Shown here one piece after another: positions 16,031-25,082 of a DNA stretch of 64,000 nt. The stretch is from Clostridiaceae bacterium (GTDB lineage: Bacteria; Bacillota; Clostridia; Oscillospirales; Acutalibacteraceae). The stretch covers positions 1 to 64,000 of the forward strand of contig JAEERC010000011.1 in assembly GCA_016285645.1 (NCBI GenBank). The letters are read 5' to 3'. A program made the translations under genes and the position numbers. Each line of letters opens with the position of its first letter. Within the stretch, counting starts at the first letter, position 1. A model generated the notes under the pieces. It did no database searches. It saw only the letters and a list, made by a program, of their open reading frames with translations, and had not been told where the DNA came from.

Positions 16031-17671
16031 TCACGCGTAGTTTACAAAGATTGCGAAGTGCATCATCGCCACGGCGAGCAGACCCTCGGCAACAAAAAGC
16101 TTCCAGGTGTATCTGAGCCACTTGCCGTAGGATATGTTGAGAAGACCGATTGCGATAATCATAATTCCGCTTGTGGGGTAAAGAAGATTCGTAAAACCGT
16201 CGCCCATGCAGAATGTGAGAACAACGCTGTTGCCGGAAATACCGACAAGCTGGGCGAGAGGAGCGACTATAGGCATAATCAGAAACGCCTTTGCCGTGCC
16301 CGAGCCGATGAAAAACTCCAGCACGACTATGAAGCCGAAAAGCATAAGAACAGCCGCGTAGGGAGAAAGCCCCTGAATGTGGTCGTAAACGAAGTTGAGT
16401 ATTGTGTGAATTATCATTCCCTCGCTGAGAATGTAGGTTATCGCGATGATGAAAACGATGAGGGGAATTACGGGGGCTATTGTTTTTACGCCCTTCAGGA
16501 AGCCGCCGAGAAGCGCCTTGCCGCGAAGCCCTGATATTCTGCCCGCTATAAGACCGCCCGCGGTGAACAGCACCGCCATACCGGGCAGCGAGAGCATTCC
16601 GCCGAGACTCAGCGCGAAGTCAACACCTATGCAGACGAGCACGCCGCACAGGCAGAGCCCGAACGCCTTTGTGGCTTTCGCGAGGTTCTTGTTGTCGAGC
16701 AGAGCCATACTCTCCTCAACACTGTATTTCTCCCTGAGCGCCTTGTCCGTTTCGTAGGAGAGTGATTTTTCGGGGTTTTTCTCAATCCTTTTGGCATACA
16801 GCACGGTGAACACCGTGAGCACGGCATAAACCAGCACGAAAAGCAGAACTCTCATCCAGAGCCCCGAAAATACGGGAATGTCGCCGAGTTTCTGCACGGT
16901 TACGACATTGAACGGGTTGAAGGTTGCCGCCGTAAAGCCGAAGGCGACCGCCACCAGACTCATTGTAAGGCCCACAAAGGAGTCCCACCCGAGAGCGAGG
17001 GCTATAGCCGCCGCTATGGGCACAAGGGTCACGCTCTCCTCAAGTATGCCCGCCGTTGACGACAGGAGCATACAAATAAAAATCATAACGCAGAGAAGAA
17101 TGTATTTCTTGTCGCGGAATTTCTTTAAAACCACGCCCATTATATATTTCAGAATGCCTCTCTCGTCAATGATGAGGAAGGTTCCGCCTATCAGCACGAT
17201 TATCGCTATAATCGCAAGGCCTGTTGTGATTGTGGATGTTCCGAAAACGAGGAAGATTGAAAGCGGAATTTTCCAAATCGGCATCTTATAATCGATTTCG
17301 TGATATGTGCCGTTTATTATCATACCGCTTATGTCTTCGGCGTTTTCAATATCGACGCCGTCAAAGGAGTTGACCTTCGTCACGCCGCAGTCAAAACCGT
17401 TCAGACGGGTGAGATACTCGTCAAGACCTATCTTCGTTTTGCCGTCAATGGTATATTGCTTTTCGCCGTCGGCAAGGCACACAATACGCCCGTCGCCGAG
17501 TTTATAGGTGTTTTCGGGGTAAACATAGTATTCGCCCCGCGTCATAACCTGAGTGAGCACGCCTACAAAAGCGATAATCACCACAAGCAGAATTGTAATG
17601 CCGAGCAGAGTCTTCTTGTTTATCTGCAGACCGGATTCGGCTTTTTCGTTTACTGCTGCATTCTCGCTCAT
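16031..17671 (-). CDS. YfcC/DcuC-superfamily anaerobic carrier
   Basis: A 546-residue membrane protein with about 12-13 helices. A first helix (residues 24-45) is followed by an extracytoplasmic insert of about 90 residues and then FGTSTITTGLAIIAIIVLIG and repeated helix pairs typical of the YfcC family (C4-dicarboxylate anaerobic carrier, Pfam DcuC group). YfcC-type proteins exchange amino acids or dicarboxylates; the substrate here is open. First gene of a three-gene operon; GAGGGGG precedes the ATG and a promoter lies about 30 bases further up. Confidence 0.85.
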   Translation of the reverse strand: MSENAAVNEKAESGLQINKKTLLGITILLVVIIAFVGVLTQVMTRGEYYVYPENTYKLGDGRIVCLADGEKQYTIDGKTKIGLDEYLTRLNGFDCGVTKVNSFDGVDIENAEDISGMIINGTYHEIDYKMPIWKIPLSIFLVFGTSTITTGLAIIAIIVLIGGTFLIIDERGILKYIMGVVLKKFRDKKYILLCVMIFICMLLSSTAGILEESVTLVPIAAAIALALGWDSFVGLTMSLVAVAFGFTAATFNPFNVVTVQKLGDIPVFSGLWMRVLLFVLVYAVLTVFTVLYAKRIEKNPEKSLSYETDKALREKYSVEESMALLDNKNLAKATKAFGLCLCGVLVCIGVDFALSLGGMLSLPGMAVLFTAGGLIAGRISGLRGKALLGGFLKGVKTIAPVIPLIVFIIAITYILSEGMIIHTILNFVYDHIQGLSPYAAVLMLFGFIVVLEFFIGSGTAKAFLIMPIVAPLAQLVGISGNSVVLTFCMGDGFTNLLYPTSGIMIIAIGLLNISYGKWLRYTWKLFVAEGLLAVAMMHFAIFVNYA

Positions 17672-17701
17672 AAAATCCCCCTCAACGGAAAATATATGGT
17701 G

Positions 17702-17730
17702 ATTATAACATAATTATTATATATTAACAA
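17702..17730 (-). promoter_or_regulatory. Promoter of the YfcC operon (TTGTTA-N17-TATAAT)
   Basis: -35 TTGTTA at 17725-17730 and -10 TATAAT at 17702-17707 on the minus strand. Confidence 0.7.
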
Positions 17731-17857
17731 TATTTTTTTCTTATTTGGAGTTATGCGGCTGCAATTATAATGATTTCTTGCTGTTTAAGAATCTTATCAA
17801 ATACCCAAACAATCCGTTATCCCTGAACAATTGCAACGGTTACAGTCTGATAAACAA

Positions 17858-17889
17858 TAAAGGAGACACATCTTTGTGTGTCTCCTTTA
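17858..17889 (-). terminator. Terminator of the kinase/VWA/PP2C operon
   Basis: A perfect 13-bp stem TAAAGGAGACACA/TGTGTCTCCTTTA (17858-17870, 17877-17889) directly downstream of the proline-rich protein gene; only a short imperfect U-tract follows. Confidence 0.65.
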
Positions 17890-17903
17890 TCAATTGTTTC
17901 GGA

Positions 17904-19193
17904 TTATTGCATATTGTTATTTGCGGGGTTGTTATAGGAGTTGGGGTTCGGTCCGGGTGCGGGAGCGGGTCCCGGTCCGGGAACGGAGTTCGGTCCCTGC
18001 GCGGATGCGGGTCTCGGCGCGGATGCGGGTCTCGGTCCGGCATAGGCAACGGGCGCCTTGTTTTTCCCGGAAACAATCGTAATGATAATAGCCAGCACAA
18101 GAGCGATAATTGCCATTAAAACATAAAGAATCATACCGAAAGCAGGTGAAAGCATTCCTTCGGCAAGCATATCGAGGAAATCGTCTCCTGTGTTTGTACC
18201 TAAAATAACAGCTGCACCGAGAGCACCCAGAGCAATCAATGAAACGACAATCTGCATAATCATCAGGTGTTTCTTCTCAGGGTGTATTACCGGAATAATG
18301 CTGACCAGCGCGGTGACAAAAAACAGGATGCTTAAACCGATGGGAATAATCAAATAGAGATACATATCTTCGTCGAATTCTGCAAGCCAGGTTATTATTT
18401 TAATCAGTGAGGCAGATTCGGTGCCGAGCCAGAAATCAATAGTTACGAAATCCAGATATAACGAAATGCCCATCAGGAAAAACGCCACAATTTCAATTAT
18501 GCACATTGCCAGCACTCCGCCTGAGGAGGATTTGTTATTGAGTGTGTAAGGAGCATATCCCTGCGGAGGCGCGGATACAGGTCCCGGTCTCTGCCCTTGT
18601 ACGGGGCGGTTTGCCTGAACGGGATTCGCGGCGCCGAATTTCTGACCGTTCACGGGAGGAGCCGGTCTGTAGCCCGCGGGAGCGGGATTAACGGGATTCG
18701 CGGCGTTCTGCACGGGCTTTGCAACCGGCGCAGCCTGACCCTGAGCGCTGCGGTTTGCCGGTGCGGGATTTACGGGAGCGCCGAAATTCTGACCGTTCAC
18801 GGGAGGAGCCGGTCTGTAACCCGCGGGAGCGGGGTTGACGGGATTCGCGGCGTTCTGCACGGGCTTTGCAACAGGCGCAGCCTGACCCTGAGCGCCGCGG
18901 TTTGCCTGAACGGGATTTACGGGAGCGCCGAAATTCTGACCGTTCGCGGGAGGAGCAGGTCTGTAACCCGCGGGAGCGGGATTGATGGGCTTTGTAACGC
19001 CCTGACCGTTCGCGGGAGGGTTCACCCCTGCGTTCGGGGCATTGTTTGCAAAAGCGCCCGCCGGAGAAGCTGCGGGTGTGCTGCTGCTGAATATATCTTT
19101 GCTTTCGGGTTTTGCCGGAGCGTCATCAAAATCTCCGAGCGCAGCATTCATAAGTTCGCTTTCGCTAATGCCGAAGTTGTTGTTATTATCCAT
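17904..19193 (-). CDS. Proline-rich repeat protein with C-terminal membrane domain
   Basis: 429 residues. A short acidic head (MDNNNNFGISESELM) is followed by about 200 residues of Pro/Ala/Gln/Asn repeats with a 49-residue period built on PAPAGYRPAPP and NGQNFGAP. Four hydrophobic segments then span about 225-375, and the tail is again Pro/Gly/Asn-rich. Last gene of the kinase-VWA-PP2C operon, overlapping the PP2C stop by 8 bases. The architecture suggests a membrane partner or substrate of the kinase/phosphatase pair; Ser/Thr in the head and linkers could be targets. No enzyme motif is seen. Confidence 0.75.
   Translation of the reverse strand: MDNNNNFGISESELMNAALGDFDDAPAKPESKDIFSSSTPAASPAGAFANNAPNAGVNPPANGQGVTKPINPAPAGYRPAPPANGQNFGAPVNPVQANRGAQGQAAPVAKPVQNAANPVNPAPAGYRPAPPVNGQNFGAPVNPAPANRSAQGQAAPVAKPVQNAANPVNPAPAGYRPAPPVNGQKFGAANPVQANRPVQGQRPGPVSAPPQGYAPYTLNNKSSSGGVLAMCIIEIVAFFLMGISLYLDFVTIDFWLGTESASLIKIITWLAEFDEDMYLYLIIPIGLSILFFVTALVSIIPVIHPEKKHLMIMQIVVSLIALGALGAAVILGTNTGDDFLDMLAEGMLSPAFGMILYVLMAIIALVLAIIITIVSGKNKAPVAYAGPRPASAPRPASAQGPNSVPGPGPAPAPGPNPNSYNNPANNNMQ
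18602..18990. repeat. 147-bp tandem coding repeat, about 2.6 copies
   Basis: The segment starting GACCGTTC recurs at 18644, 18791 and 18938, exactly 147 bp (49 codons) apart, with few differences. It encodes the proline-rich repeats of the membrane protein and is prone to slippage. Confidence 0.85.
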
Positions 19194-20517
19194 TAGCTTC
19201 GTTCCCTTCTTTTACTATGTTTTTATCCTTTTCCCCGTTACCTTTATCATCGCGGGGTTTTTGATTCGGGTTTTCCTCAGCGTTTGCCGTGTTGGTTTGA
19301 GTTGCAGTGATTTTTTCTGTAGTAGTTGTTGTCGTTCTGCCGTTTCCCGAATTTCCGCCGGGACGTTCGCTTCCGCTGAAGGACTTTGTTGCAGCGGGTC
19401 TTGATGTTTCTTCCTCTTCTTTCTCATTTTCATACTGAGAGGGTTGTTCGGTCTCCGCCTGCGTCGCAGAGGTTTCGCTCTGCGTTGTCATTTTTGTCTG
19501 AGTTTCAACCGCGGTTGTCACAGTTGTCTCCTCTTCAAGGGCCTTTTTACCTCTGCTCTTTCCGAAAAGGAAACTTCCCGTGCACGCAAGCGCCAGAACA
19601 AGCGCGGCAATTGAAATTAGGAGCGGGAGGCTCTGCTTCGGCTTTGCCGTTTTATCCTGACCCTGCCGAACGCTCTGACCCAGCTTTACGGCTTCCTGAG
19701 GTTTTGTGATTTTTGGAATGGTTACCGTTTTAATATTCGGATTGAGCGGTGCGCCGGCGCTTTTAAGCTCGGGTCCGGTCTCGTTTGAAACTGCGGCGAT
19801 AATCATTGTGCAGTCATCCGACATCGGATTCCGGTCAACAATATTGTTCTTTATGCAATCCGACAGAAGCGCGCTGCCGTTTGCCTCATATGTGAACTCC
19901 GTCAGTGAATCCATAACGGTTTCAAATTTGCCCGTTGTGTCGCTGAAAACATAGTCCTCAATGCCGTCGGACATAAGGAAGAAGTGAGAAATCGAATCGA
20001 GGAAAAACTTTCTTATCTGAAGCATCTGATACGAATTCTCGCCCGTTATGAAATAGGTGGAACCGGCAAACTCACCGTTCTGCGGAAGGAAAACCGGCTC
20101 AAGCCCTTTGGCGTTTTTGACACCTATAAGGCCGTCGCCTATCTGGCAGGCAATAACTTTTTTTCCTTTGACGGCAACAGCCAGAAGCGTTGACGCCATT
20201 GTGGAAAAGGTGTCAAGCCCCATCGCCTGCGCTTTTTCCGTAAGGGCGTTGGTGCAGACCGCCGAGAGTATTTTCCGCATCTCAAGTTCGTTGCAGAGTT
20301 CAAAGAACTCATCGAACCTTGCCGTGAAAAACTCACATATCGCCTTTGTAACGGTGTCAGCGCCGGCTTTTGCGTTAGGATACTTCGAGCTGCCGGCTCC
20401 GTCCGCGAGGGCAAAGGCAGTCACCCCGCCGGCTGTCAGAGTGTAGAACCCGTCTTCGCACGGCGCTCCGAGTGATTGGTGCTTCCTGCCCTGCAGGTTG
20501 CAATTAATAATAATCAT
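19186..20517 (-). CDS. PP2C-type Ser/Thr phosphatase, membrane-tethered
   Basis: 443 residues. The N-terminal 245 residues hold a PPM/PP2C domain with its metal-binding aspartates: ALADGAG, QIGDGLIG, LMSDGIEDY and SDDCTMII. It belongs to the PP2C_2 branch paired with VWA and kinase proteins (E. coli YegK-like). A membrane helix (about 304-326, LLISIAALVLALACTGSFL) is followed by a Thr/Glu-rich low-complexity tail, probably outside the cell. It overlaps the VWA stop by ATGA. Likely role: removing phosphates placed by the co-operonic kinase. Confidence 0.9.
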   Translation of the reverse strand: MIIINCNLQGRKHQSLGAPCEDGFYTLTAGGVTAFALADGAGSSKYPNAKAGADTVTKAICEFFTARFDEFFELCNELEMRKILSAVCTNALTEKAQAMGLDTFSTMASTLLAVAVKGKKVIACQIGDGLIGVKNAKGLEPVFLPQNGEFAGSTYFITGENSYQMLQIRKFFLDSISHFFLMSDGIEDYVFSDTTGKFETVMDSLTEFTYEANGSALLSDCIKNNIVDRNPMSDDCTMIIAAVSNETGPELKSAGAPLNPNIKTVTIPKITKPQEAVKLGQSVRQGQDKTAKPKQSLPLLISIAALVLALACTGSFLFGKSRGKKALEEETTVTTAVETQTKMTTQSETSATQAETEQPSQYENEKEEEETSRPAATKSFSGSERPGGNSGNGRTTTTTTEKITATQTNTANAEENPNQKPRDDKGNGEKDKNIVKEGNEANG

Positions 20518-21248
20518 TGTTTAACCCACTTTGAAATATCAAATTCATTGTCGTCGGGAGCGATTCCTTCTTTTTCAACTATCTCCTGATAAAGCTGAGA
20601 CACATCTCCGCCCTTGACAACATTCGTTGAACTGGAGCCGAGGAACTGGAAGTAGGAGGAAAGGTTTTTCTCATCCGCGCGGATGGGATATTCGCGCTTT
20701 ACGCTGACTCTTCTGAGGGAGTCCATATCCGCGTCTTCACCGACACCGATGTTGAAAACAACAACCTTGTCAGCCGCTTCCATTTCGTTTAAGTTTCTGA
20801 CGGCGTTTTCAAACGCCTCTTCCGCGTTTGGACCCTCGGGCTTGCCGTCTGTTATAAGCACAAGCCAGGGCTGGTAATATTTGAGGCCTCTGTCTTTGTA
20901 TGCCTGCTTTCTCATTTCAAGAAGTCTCAGTGAGGTGAGGATGCCTTCACCCATGGGAGTGTACGATCTCTTTCTCTCCGATACTACGGGAGCAGCGACC
21001 TTTGAAATGGGTGAAAAGCCCTGGAAAACATCAACTATGCCGCCGTAGGTTATAATCGCGACATCTACCGACGCGGTCGCGTCGGTGTTTTCCTTAATGG
21101 TGTCAAAGAAAGCCTTGAGCGCGTTGTTGAGACTTACGATTCTCGCGCCCTGCATGGATCCGCTCACATCAAGGCAAAAGCAGATCGGCAGTCTTTTTTT
21201 CGTGCCTTTCCCGAAATCGCCGGGGCCTAATGTTTCAATTGATGCCAT
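20514..21248 (-). CDS. VWA-domain protein (TerY/YegL-like)
   Basis: A 244-residue von Willebrand A domain with a complete MIDAS: D27-V-S29-G-S31, the SYTPMGEG threonine and LITDGKPEG. This is the TerY/YegL form that co-occurs with a PP2C phosphatase and a protein kinase. Cytoplasmic; no signal or membrane helix. It probably acts as a metal-dependent protein-binding adaptor. It lies 15 bases downstream of the kinase and overlaps the phosphatase start. Confidence 0.9.
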   Translation of the reverse strand: MASIETLGPGDFGKGTKKRLPICFCLDVSGSMQGARIVSLNNALKAFFDTIKENTDATASVDVAIITYGGIVDVFQGFSPISKVAAPVVSERKRSYTPMGEGILTSLRLLEMRKQAYKDRGLKYYQPWLVLITDGKPEGPNAEEAFENAVRNLNEMEAADKVVVFNIGVGEDADMDSLRRVSVKREYPIRADEKNLSSYFQFLGSSSTNVVKGGDVSQLYQEIVEKEGIAPDDNEFDISKWVKQ

Positions 21249-21263
21249 AGTGTAATACCTCCG

Positions 21264-23039
21264 TTAATATATGTATAATGAAATAATATAATAGATTAAG
21301 AAGCACGCAAAAGCAGCAAGGATCGTAAGCGCCACCATAAGCGCCGCCCGCATTGTTTTGCTCATAGTGCGGCGGTGTGTGCGCGGAACCGAATTGCCGC
21401 TGTTTTTCTTTTTCTTCTTTTTCTTCTTTTCCTTCGGTTTGGGTGTTGAATCAACAGACGGCACGGAAACGGAATCGACACTCGGTACGGAAACAGAACC
21501 GGAGGAAGAGTTTTTTGCGGTTATGCCGGAATAAATCGGAACGGTGACGCCTATATCCGGTTCGGGTTCCATCGGTACCAGACCGAGCAGATTGTTTGCG
21601 GGAGCGTCGCGCATCTCACGCCTGCTCAGGCGGGAATAATAATCATCAAGTATCAGCAGAACGTCGGAAAGCGGCATTCTTTTGTTTTCCTTGAAAATGT
21701 CATAGAAAAACCGCTTGACATTTACAGGGGTCGCCATCCATATATCCTTGTAGCAGCCGAACGGAATAAGTGAATAGTCGCCGTCGCTGTTTTCGGGATA
21801 TTTGAAGGTCCGCTGAGCGATTTCCTCCGAGATTGTGTCCAGACCGTTTCTCTGAGCGTAGGGGTGCTGCCCGAGGAACAGAATATTGAAGCAGATGACC
21901 GCCCAGGCGAATCTCTCATTATAAAAGGTTCTCAGCAGAGTGGCGAATTCCCTGCCCTGAAGCTCGGCGGGGGTGTAGTCCTCATCGCCCACCTCACATG
22001 GAAAGTTTTCAATCTGACAACTGTCGAGGTCGGTCAGGTAGGTTTTTCCGTTTTTGTCAATAATAATATTGTTCATGCGTATGTCGCCGATGACAATGCC
22101 GAGAAGGTGAAGATACTGGTATTGCTCAAGAAGCGAAATACATATTTTCACGAGAAAATCGCGTTTAATGTCTCCGAAGAATTCCGTGACGCTTTCCTCA
22201 CCGTCAAAAACATCGCTCATGCTCTTGCCGGACGCCTTTTTCATAAGGAAGCCCACCGGAATACGGTTTGAGTCATATACGATTCTTTCGGGCCAGCAGA
22301 TGCCCTCAAAACGGACCTGCCTGCTCTCAAGATAACTAAGCTTTTCGCACTTTGTTTTGTTTATTCTCTGGGCGTGGTATATCTTGCAGACATAGTCGCC
22401 GTTATCGGTGGTGTAAACCGTGCCTTCCCCGCCCTTGCTTACAACTTCCGTAAGCGTTATTGCCGCGCCGAGGGAGTCGTAAACCTGTTCATTGAGCCCG
22501 GGAACCGTGCGGATTCCGATCTCGTTGTTGCCGTCATATCTGAAAACTCTGTTGTCGGATTCCGAAACGAAGGTGTCCGCTCTAATGCACTTAATCTTGC
22601 CGTCGGTTCTGCCGAGTAAAACCATCGCCTGCGGGTTTTGGCTGTTCCTTACAACCTCGGCAACCTCGGAGCATTCCGAAAACATAAAAAGCACATCCGG
22701 GTTGGAAATAAGCTTGGTTGTCAGGGCTTCGGTGGATTTGAAAGCAGTGTTGGATTTCAGAGCTCCCTTTTCCTTTATCGCGGTGAGAAACGCCTTTGTG
22801 TTTTCCGCTATTTTCTTTTGTTCCTCGCTCTCGCTTTTTACGAGGATTTTATAACAGCGGTAAAACTCCGGAGATACAATAAGCGGAGTGTTGTTTTTTG
22901 AAATAACGCCCGCTATCCACTCGAGCAGCTTGCTGTTTCTGAGTATTGTAAGGAATGAAAAATCCATAACAATCAGCTGAGCGGACTCAATGCTCGATAT
23001 TATATTGTTTACAATTTCATACGCGTCGTTGTCCGGCAT
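21264..23039 (-). CDS. Protein kinase of the YegI/TerY-P triad type, C-terminally anchored
   Basis: 591 residues. Residues 1-180 form an unassigned alpha/beta domain (IVMDFSFLTIL; possibly PIN-like, weak). The kinase domain runs about 195-480: glycine loop SKGGEGTVY, Lys219 (YVCKIYH), catalytic IGD319-IRMNN324 and DLDSCQI in place of DFG. The IGD/D-x-D-S form is what I know from this kinase family rather than a dead site. A Ser/Pro linker with a duplicated SVSVPSVDS and a poly-Lys stretch lead to a membrane helix at about 566-588. First gene of the operon; the VWA and PP2C partners follow. Confidence 0.87.
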   Translation of the reverse strand: MPDNDAYEIVNNIISSIESAQLIVMDFSFLTILRNSKLLEWIAGVISKNNTPLIVSPEFYRCYKILVKSESEEQKKIAENTKAFLTAIKEKGALKSNTAFKSTEALTTKLISNPDVLFMFSECSEVAEVVRNSQNPQAMVLLGRTDGKIKCIRADTFVSESDNRVFRYDGNNEIGIRTVPGLNEQVYDSLGAAITLTEVVSKGGEGTVYTTDNGDYVCKIYHAQRINKTKCEKLSYLESRQVRFEGICWPERIVYDSNRIPVGFLMKKASGKSMSDVFDGEESVTEFFGDIKRDFLVKICISLLEQYQYLHLLGIVIGDIRMNNIIIDKNGKTYLTDLDSCQIENFPCEVGDEDYTPAELQGREFATLLRTFYNERFAWAVICFNILFLGQHPYAQRNGLDTISEEIAQRTFKYPENSDGDYSLIPFGCYKDIWMATPVNVKRFFYDIFKENKRMPLSDVLLILDDYYSRLSRREMRDAPANNLLGLVPMEPEPDIGVTVPIYSGITAKNSSSGSVSVPSVDSVSVPSVDSTPKPKEKKKKKKKKNSGNSVPRTHRRTMSKTMRAALMVALTILAAFACFLIYYIISLYIY

Positions 23040-23207
23040 TGGCTGTGGCTCCTTTAAAATAAGCTGTATTACGGATTTTGCCTGAATATAAATGTTATTT
23101 TAACATAAATGATAAAAAAAGTCTATAAATATATATATAAAACCGGATTTTATCATTAAATTCTTATCATTCACACATTTCTTAACTCAAAGTTAACAAT
23201 TTATGTA

Positions 23208-23236
23208 TTGAAATGTAAAACCTGGCGTAATAAAAT
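23208..23236 (+). promoter_or_regulatory. Lipoprotein promoter (TTGAAA-N17-TAAAAT)
   Basis: -35 TTGAAA at 23208-23213 and -10 TAAAAT at 23231-23236. It lies in the 232-bp divergent spacer between the kinase operon and the lipoprotein. Confidence 0.75.
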
Positions 23237-23271
23237 ATACTCGCACAAGAGCAAATGAAAGGAGATAAAAA

Positions 23272-23832
23272 ATGAAAAAAATACTTGTAATTTTACTGGC
23301 GCTCATCACTGTTTTCGGCATAACCGCCTGCGGCAAAACCGAAACGCCCGCCCCGTCACAGCCCGATGAAACCGCTCAGCCGTCAGGCGAAGAGGCAACG
23401 GAGGGCGAAACATACGGCGCTTATATGGCAAACCCCTGGCAGGATTGCAACACACTTGAAGACGCGGCGAAGGTAGCGGGCTTTGAAATAGCGGTTCCCG
23501 ACAGAATCGAGGGCTATCCTCAGATTGTCATAACGGCTATGGAAAAGAAGATGATTCAGGTCTATTACGGCAACGGCAGTTTTGACTACGACAAGGCGCA
23601 GGATGTAACCATCCGCAAGGGCATCGGCAATGAGGATATCTCCGGCGATTACAACGAGTATTCAAAGAAAATCACTCAGACCATGCACGGCGTTGATGTA
23701 ACGCTCAAGGGCAATACCGACGGCGTGTTCAACAACGCTTCCTGGTATCAGGGCGGCTACGCCTACAGCATTCTCGCCACCGAGGGCTTAAGCGCTCAGC
23801 AGATTGAAAACATGGTTGAGCTTGTAAAATAA
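23272..23832 (+). CDS. Secreted lipoprotein
   Basis: 186 residues: a type II signal peptide MKKILVILLALITVFG with lipobox ITAC, then a Pro/Thr/Glu-rich spacer and a soluble domain of about 130 residues (NPWQDCNTLEDAAKVAGFEI..., KMIQVYYGNGSFDY, TEGLSAQQIENMVELVK). The domain pattern resembles the small clostridial DUF4367-like lipoproteins, but the assignment is uncertain. RBS AAAGGAG. A surface-anchored sensor or binding protein is likely; the role is unknown. Confidence 0.75.
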   Translation: MKKILVILLALITVFGITACGKTETPAPSQPDETAQPSGEEATEGETYGAYMANPWQDCNTLEDAAKVAGFEIAVPDRIEGYPQIVITAMEKKMIQVYYGNGSFDYDKAQDVTIRKGIGNEDISGDYNEYSKKITQTMHGVDVTLKGNTDGVFNNASWYQGGYAYSILATEGLSAQQIENMVELVK

Positions 23833-23862
23833 AACAGATTTCACGGCAAAGGAACGATAAAA

Positions 23863-24384
23863 ATGAAAGCAATGAAAAAACTGACGGCGGTTATACTCTG
23901 CCTGCTTATGATGTCGGCGGTGTGCGTGCCGGCTTTCGCGCTCACACGGATTGAGGAGGCGAATGTCACCTTCACCGTTCCTCAGCCCGGCGACACGGTC
24001 GAATACAAGGAACTCGGCGTTGACGACCCGGACGAATACTCGGCGAAGATTTTCAGCGTGAGTTATTACGACAGCGAAACCTCGCAGTATGTTGAGCAGC
24101 GCGAGGGCGACACCTATATTGACGGCGCTCAGTACAGGGTGCGCGTTCAGTTCACCGCGAAGGACGGCTTCGGCTTTGAAAACACCGTTTTTTATGTCAA
24201 CGGCATTCCCTGCAGCGGCAACATCGGTCAAAACCTTGTTGAAACGGAATTCACCCCCGGTCAGGGCGGCGGAAACGGAGTGCTCATCGGCACAAACATT
24301 TTCGCGAAAATAGCGGCGTTCTTCCGTATGATAATCGAGTACATCCGCTTCAAACTGAGCATCCTTCCCCCGAAAGTATATTGA
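23863..24384 (+). CDS. Small secreted protein with hydrophobic C-terminal tail
   Basis: 173 residues with a signal peptide (LTAVILCLLMMSAVCVPAFA). A central beta-rich domain (about 25-130) follows. The end (IFAKIAAFFRMIIEYIRFKL) resembles the amphipathic tails of the other exported proteins nearby. RBS AAAGGA; 30 bases downstream of the lipoprotein and probably co-transcribed. Function unknown. Confidence 0.65.
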   Translation: MKAMKKLTAVILCLLMMSAVCVPAFALTRIEEANVTFTVPQPGDTVEYKELGVDDPDEYSAKIFSVSYYDSETSQYVEQREGDTYIDGAQYRVRVQFTAKDGFGFENTVFYVNGIPCSGNIGQNLVETEFTPGQGGGNGVLIGTNIFAKIAAFFRMIIEYIRFKLSILPPKVY

Positions 24385-24391
24385 ATAACAA

Positions 24392-24426
24392 AAAGCCATC
24401 CGCTGAGCGGGTGGCTTTGCTTTTTT
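24392..24426. terminator. Terminator between convergent surface-protein genes
   Basis: AAAGCCA...TGGCTTT stem with an inner CCGC/GCGG helix (24392-24418), then CTTTTTT. It can serve both strands. Confidence 0.8.
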
Positions 24427-25060
24427 ATTCAACGAAAACGCTTGTGATATATTGAATCATTCCGGCAAAAAATTTTCCGATGCTTTCAAAAAACCGGGCT
24501 ATTGAATCCCAAAGATTTCCGAAGAAATCGTTTCCCTCATTTTTTGTGTTTTCGTCCGTTTCATCCGGTTTTGCGGCGGGATTCTGTCCGTTGTCCAACG
24601 GCACTTCCCTGTGTCCATCTTCTCCGTAAATTTCATAGTATCCATCAGGCATAAGTATAAAGTTGTAAGAATATTCTACAGCAGATTCTCTTCTATTCTT
24701 AAAGATAACATCATCTGCAATATGCCATTCGGGATCAAGCGGCGAAAGCCCCTTGTTATTGTATATATAAACAACGGATGACATATATTCTTTAGTCCCA
24801 CTGTAACTAACTCTGAAATTTCCGCTGACCTCATAATCGTAAGGGAACACCATCTCTTTTCTTCCGTCTTCCCAGTAGCAGACATACCAGTAATCATTGT
24901 CAATATACTCCAGCGCGCCGAAGCCGCCGAATCTGTAGTCGATGTCAGCGGGATCCGTAACCTCATCGTACTCACCGTCGGGGCTGTTATACGCGGAAAT
25001 ACTTAACGGAATAAGAAAAACCGAAGCAAGCGCCAGTAAAAAAGCAAATATTCGTTTCAT
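24425..25060 (-). CDS. Small secreted protein with amphipathic tail
   Basis: 211 residues. A signal peptide (IFAFLLALASVFLIPLSISA) precedes a Tyr/Asp-rich domain with EYIDNDYWYVCYWEDG and EYSYNFILMPDGYYEI. The C-terminus (LWDSIARFFESIGKFFAGMI) is an amphipathic, Phe-rich helix pair. RBS GGGAGGG. It lies 22 bases downstream of the zinc-ribbon gene. No family recognised. Confidence 0.65.
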   Translation of the reverse strand: MKRIFAFLLALASVFLIPLSISAYNSPDGEYDEVTDPADIDYRFGGFGALEYIDNDYWYVCYWEDGRKEMVFPYDYEVSGNFRVSYSGTKEYMSSVVYIYNNKGLSPLDPEWHIADDVIFKNRRESAVEYSYNFILMPDGYYEIYGEDGHREVPLDNGQNPAAKPDETDENTKNEGNDFFGNLWDSIARFFESIGKFFAGMIQYITSVFVE

Positions 25061-25082
25061 GTTTTAACCCTCCCGGAATGGA

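Noticed and set aside
17858..17889. Perfect 13-bp inverted repeat considered as an insertion-sequence end
   Set aside because: No transposase or target duplication nearby; it fits an operon terminator.
22030..22110. Kinase catalytic loop IGD instead of HRD read as a pseudokinase sign
   Set aside because: IGD with N five residues on, plus a D-x-D-S motif, is what I know from the YegI-like family, and the Lys and Gly loop are intact.
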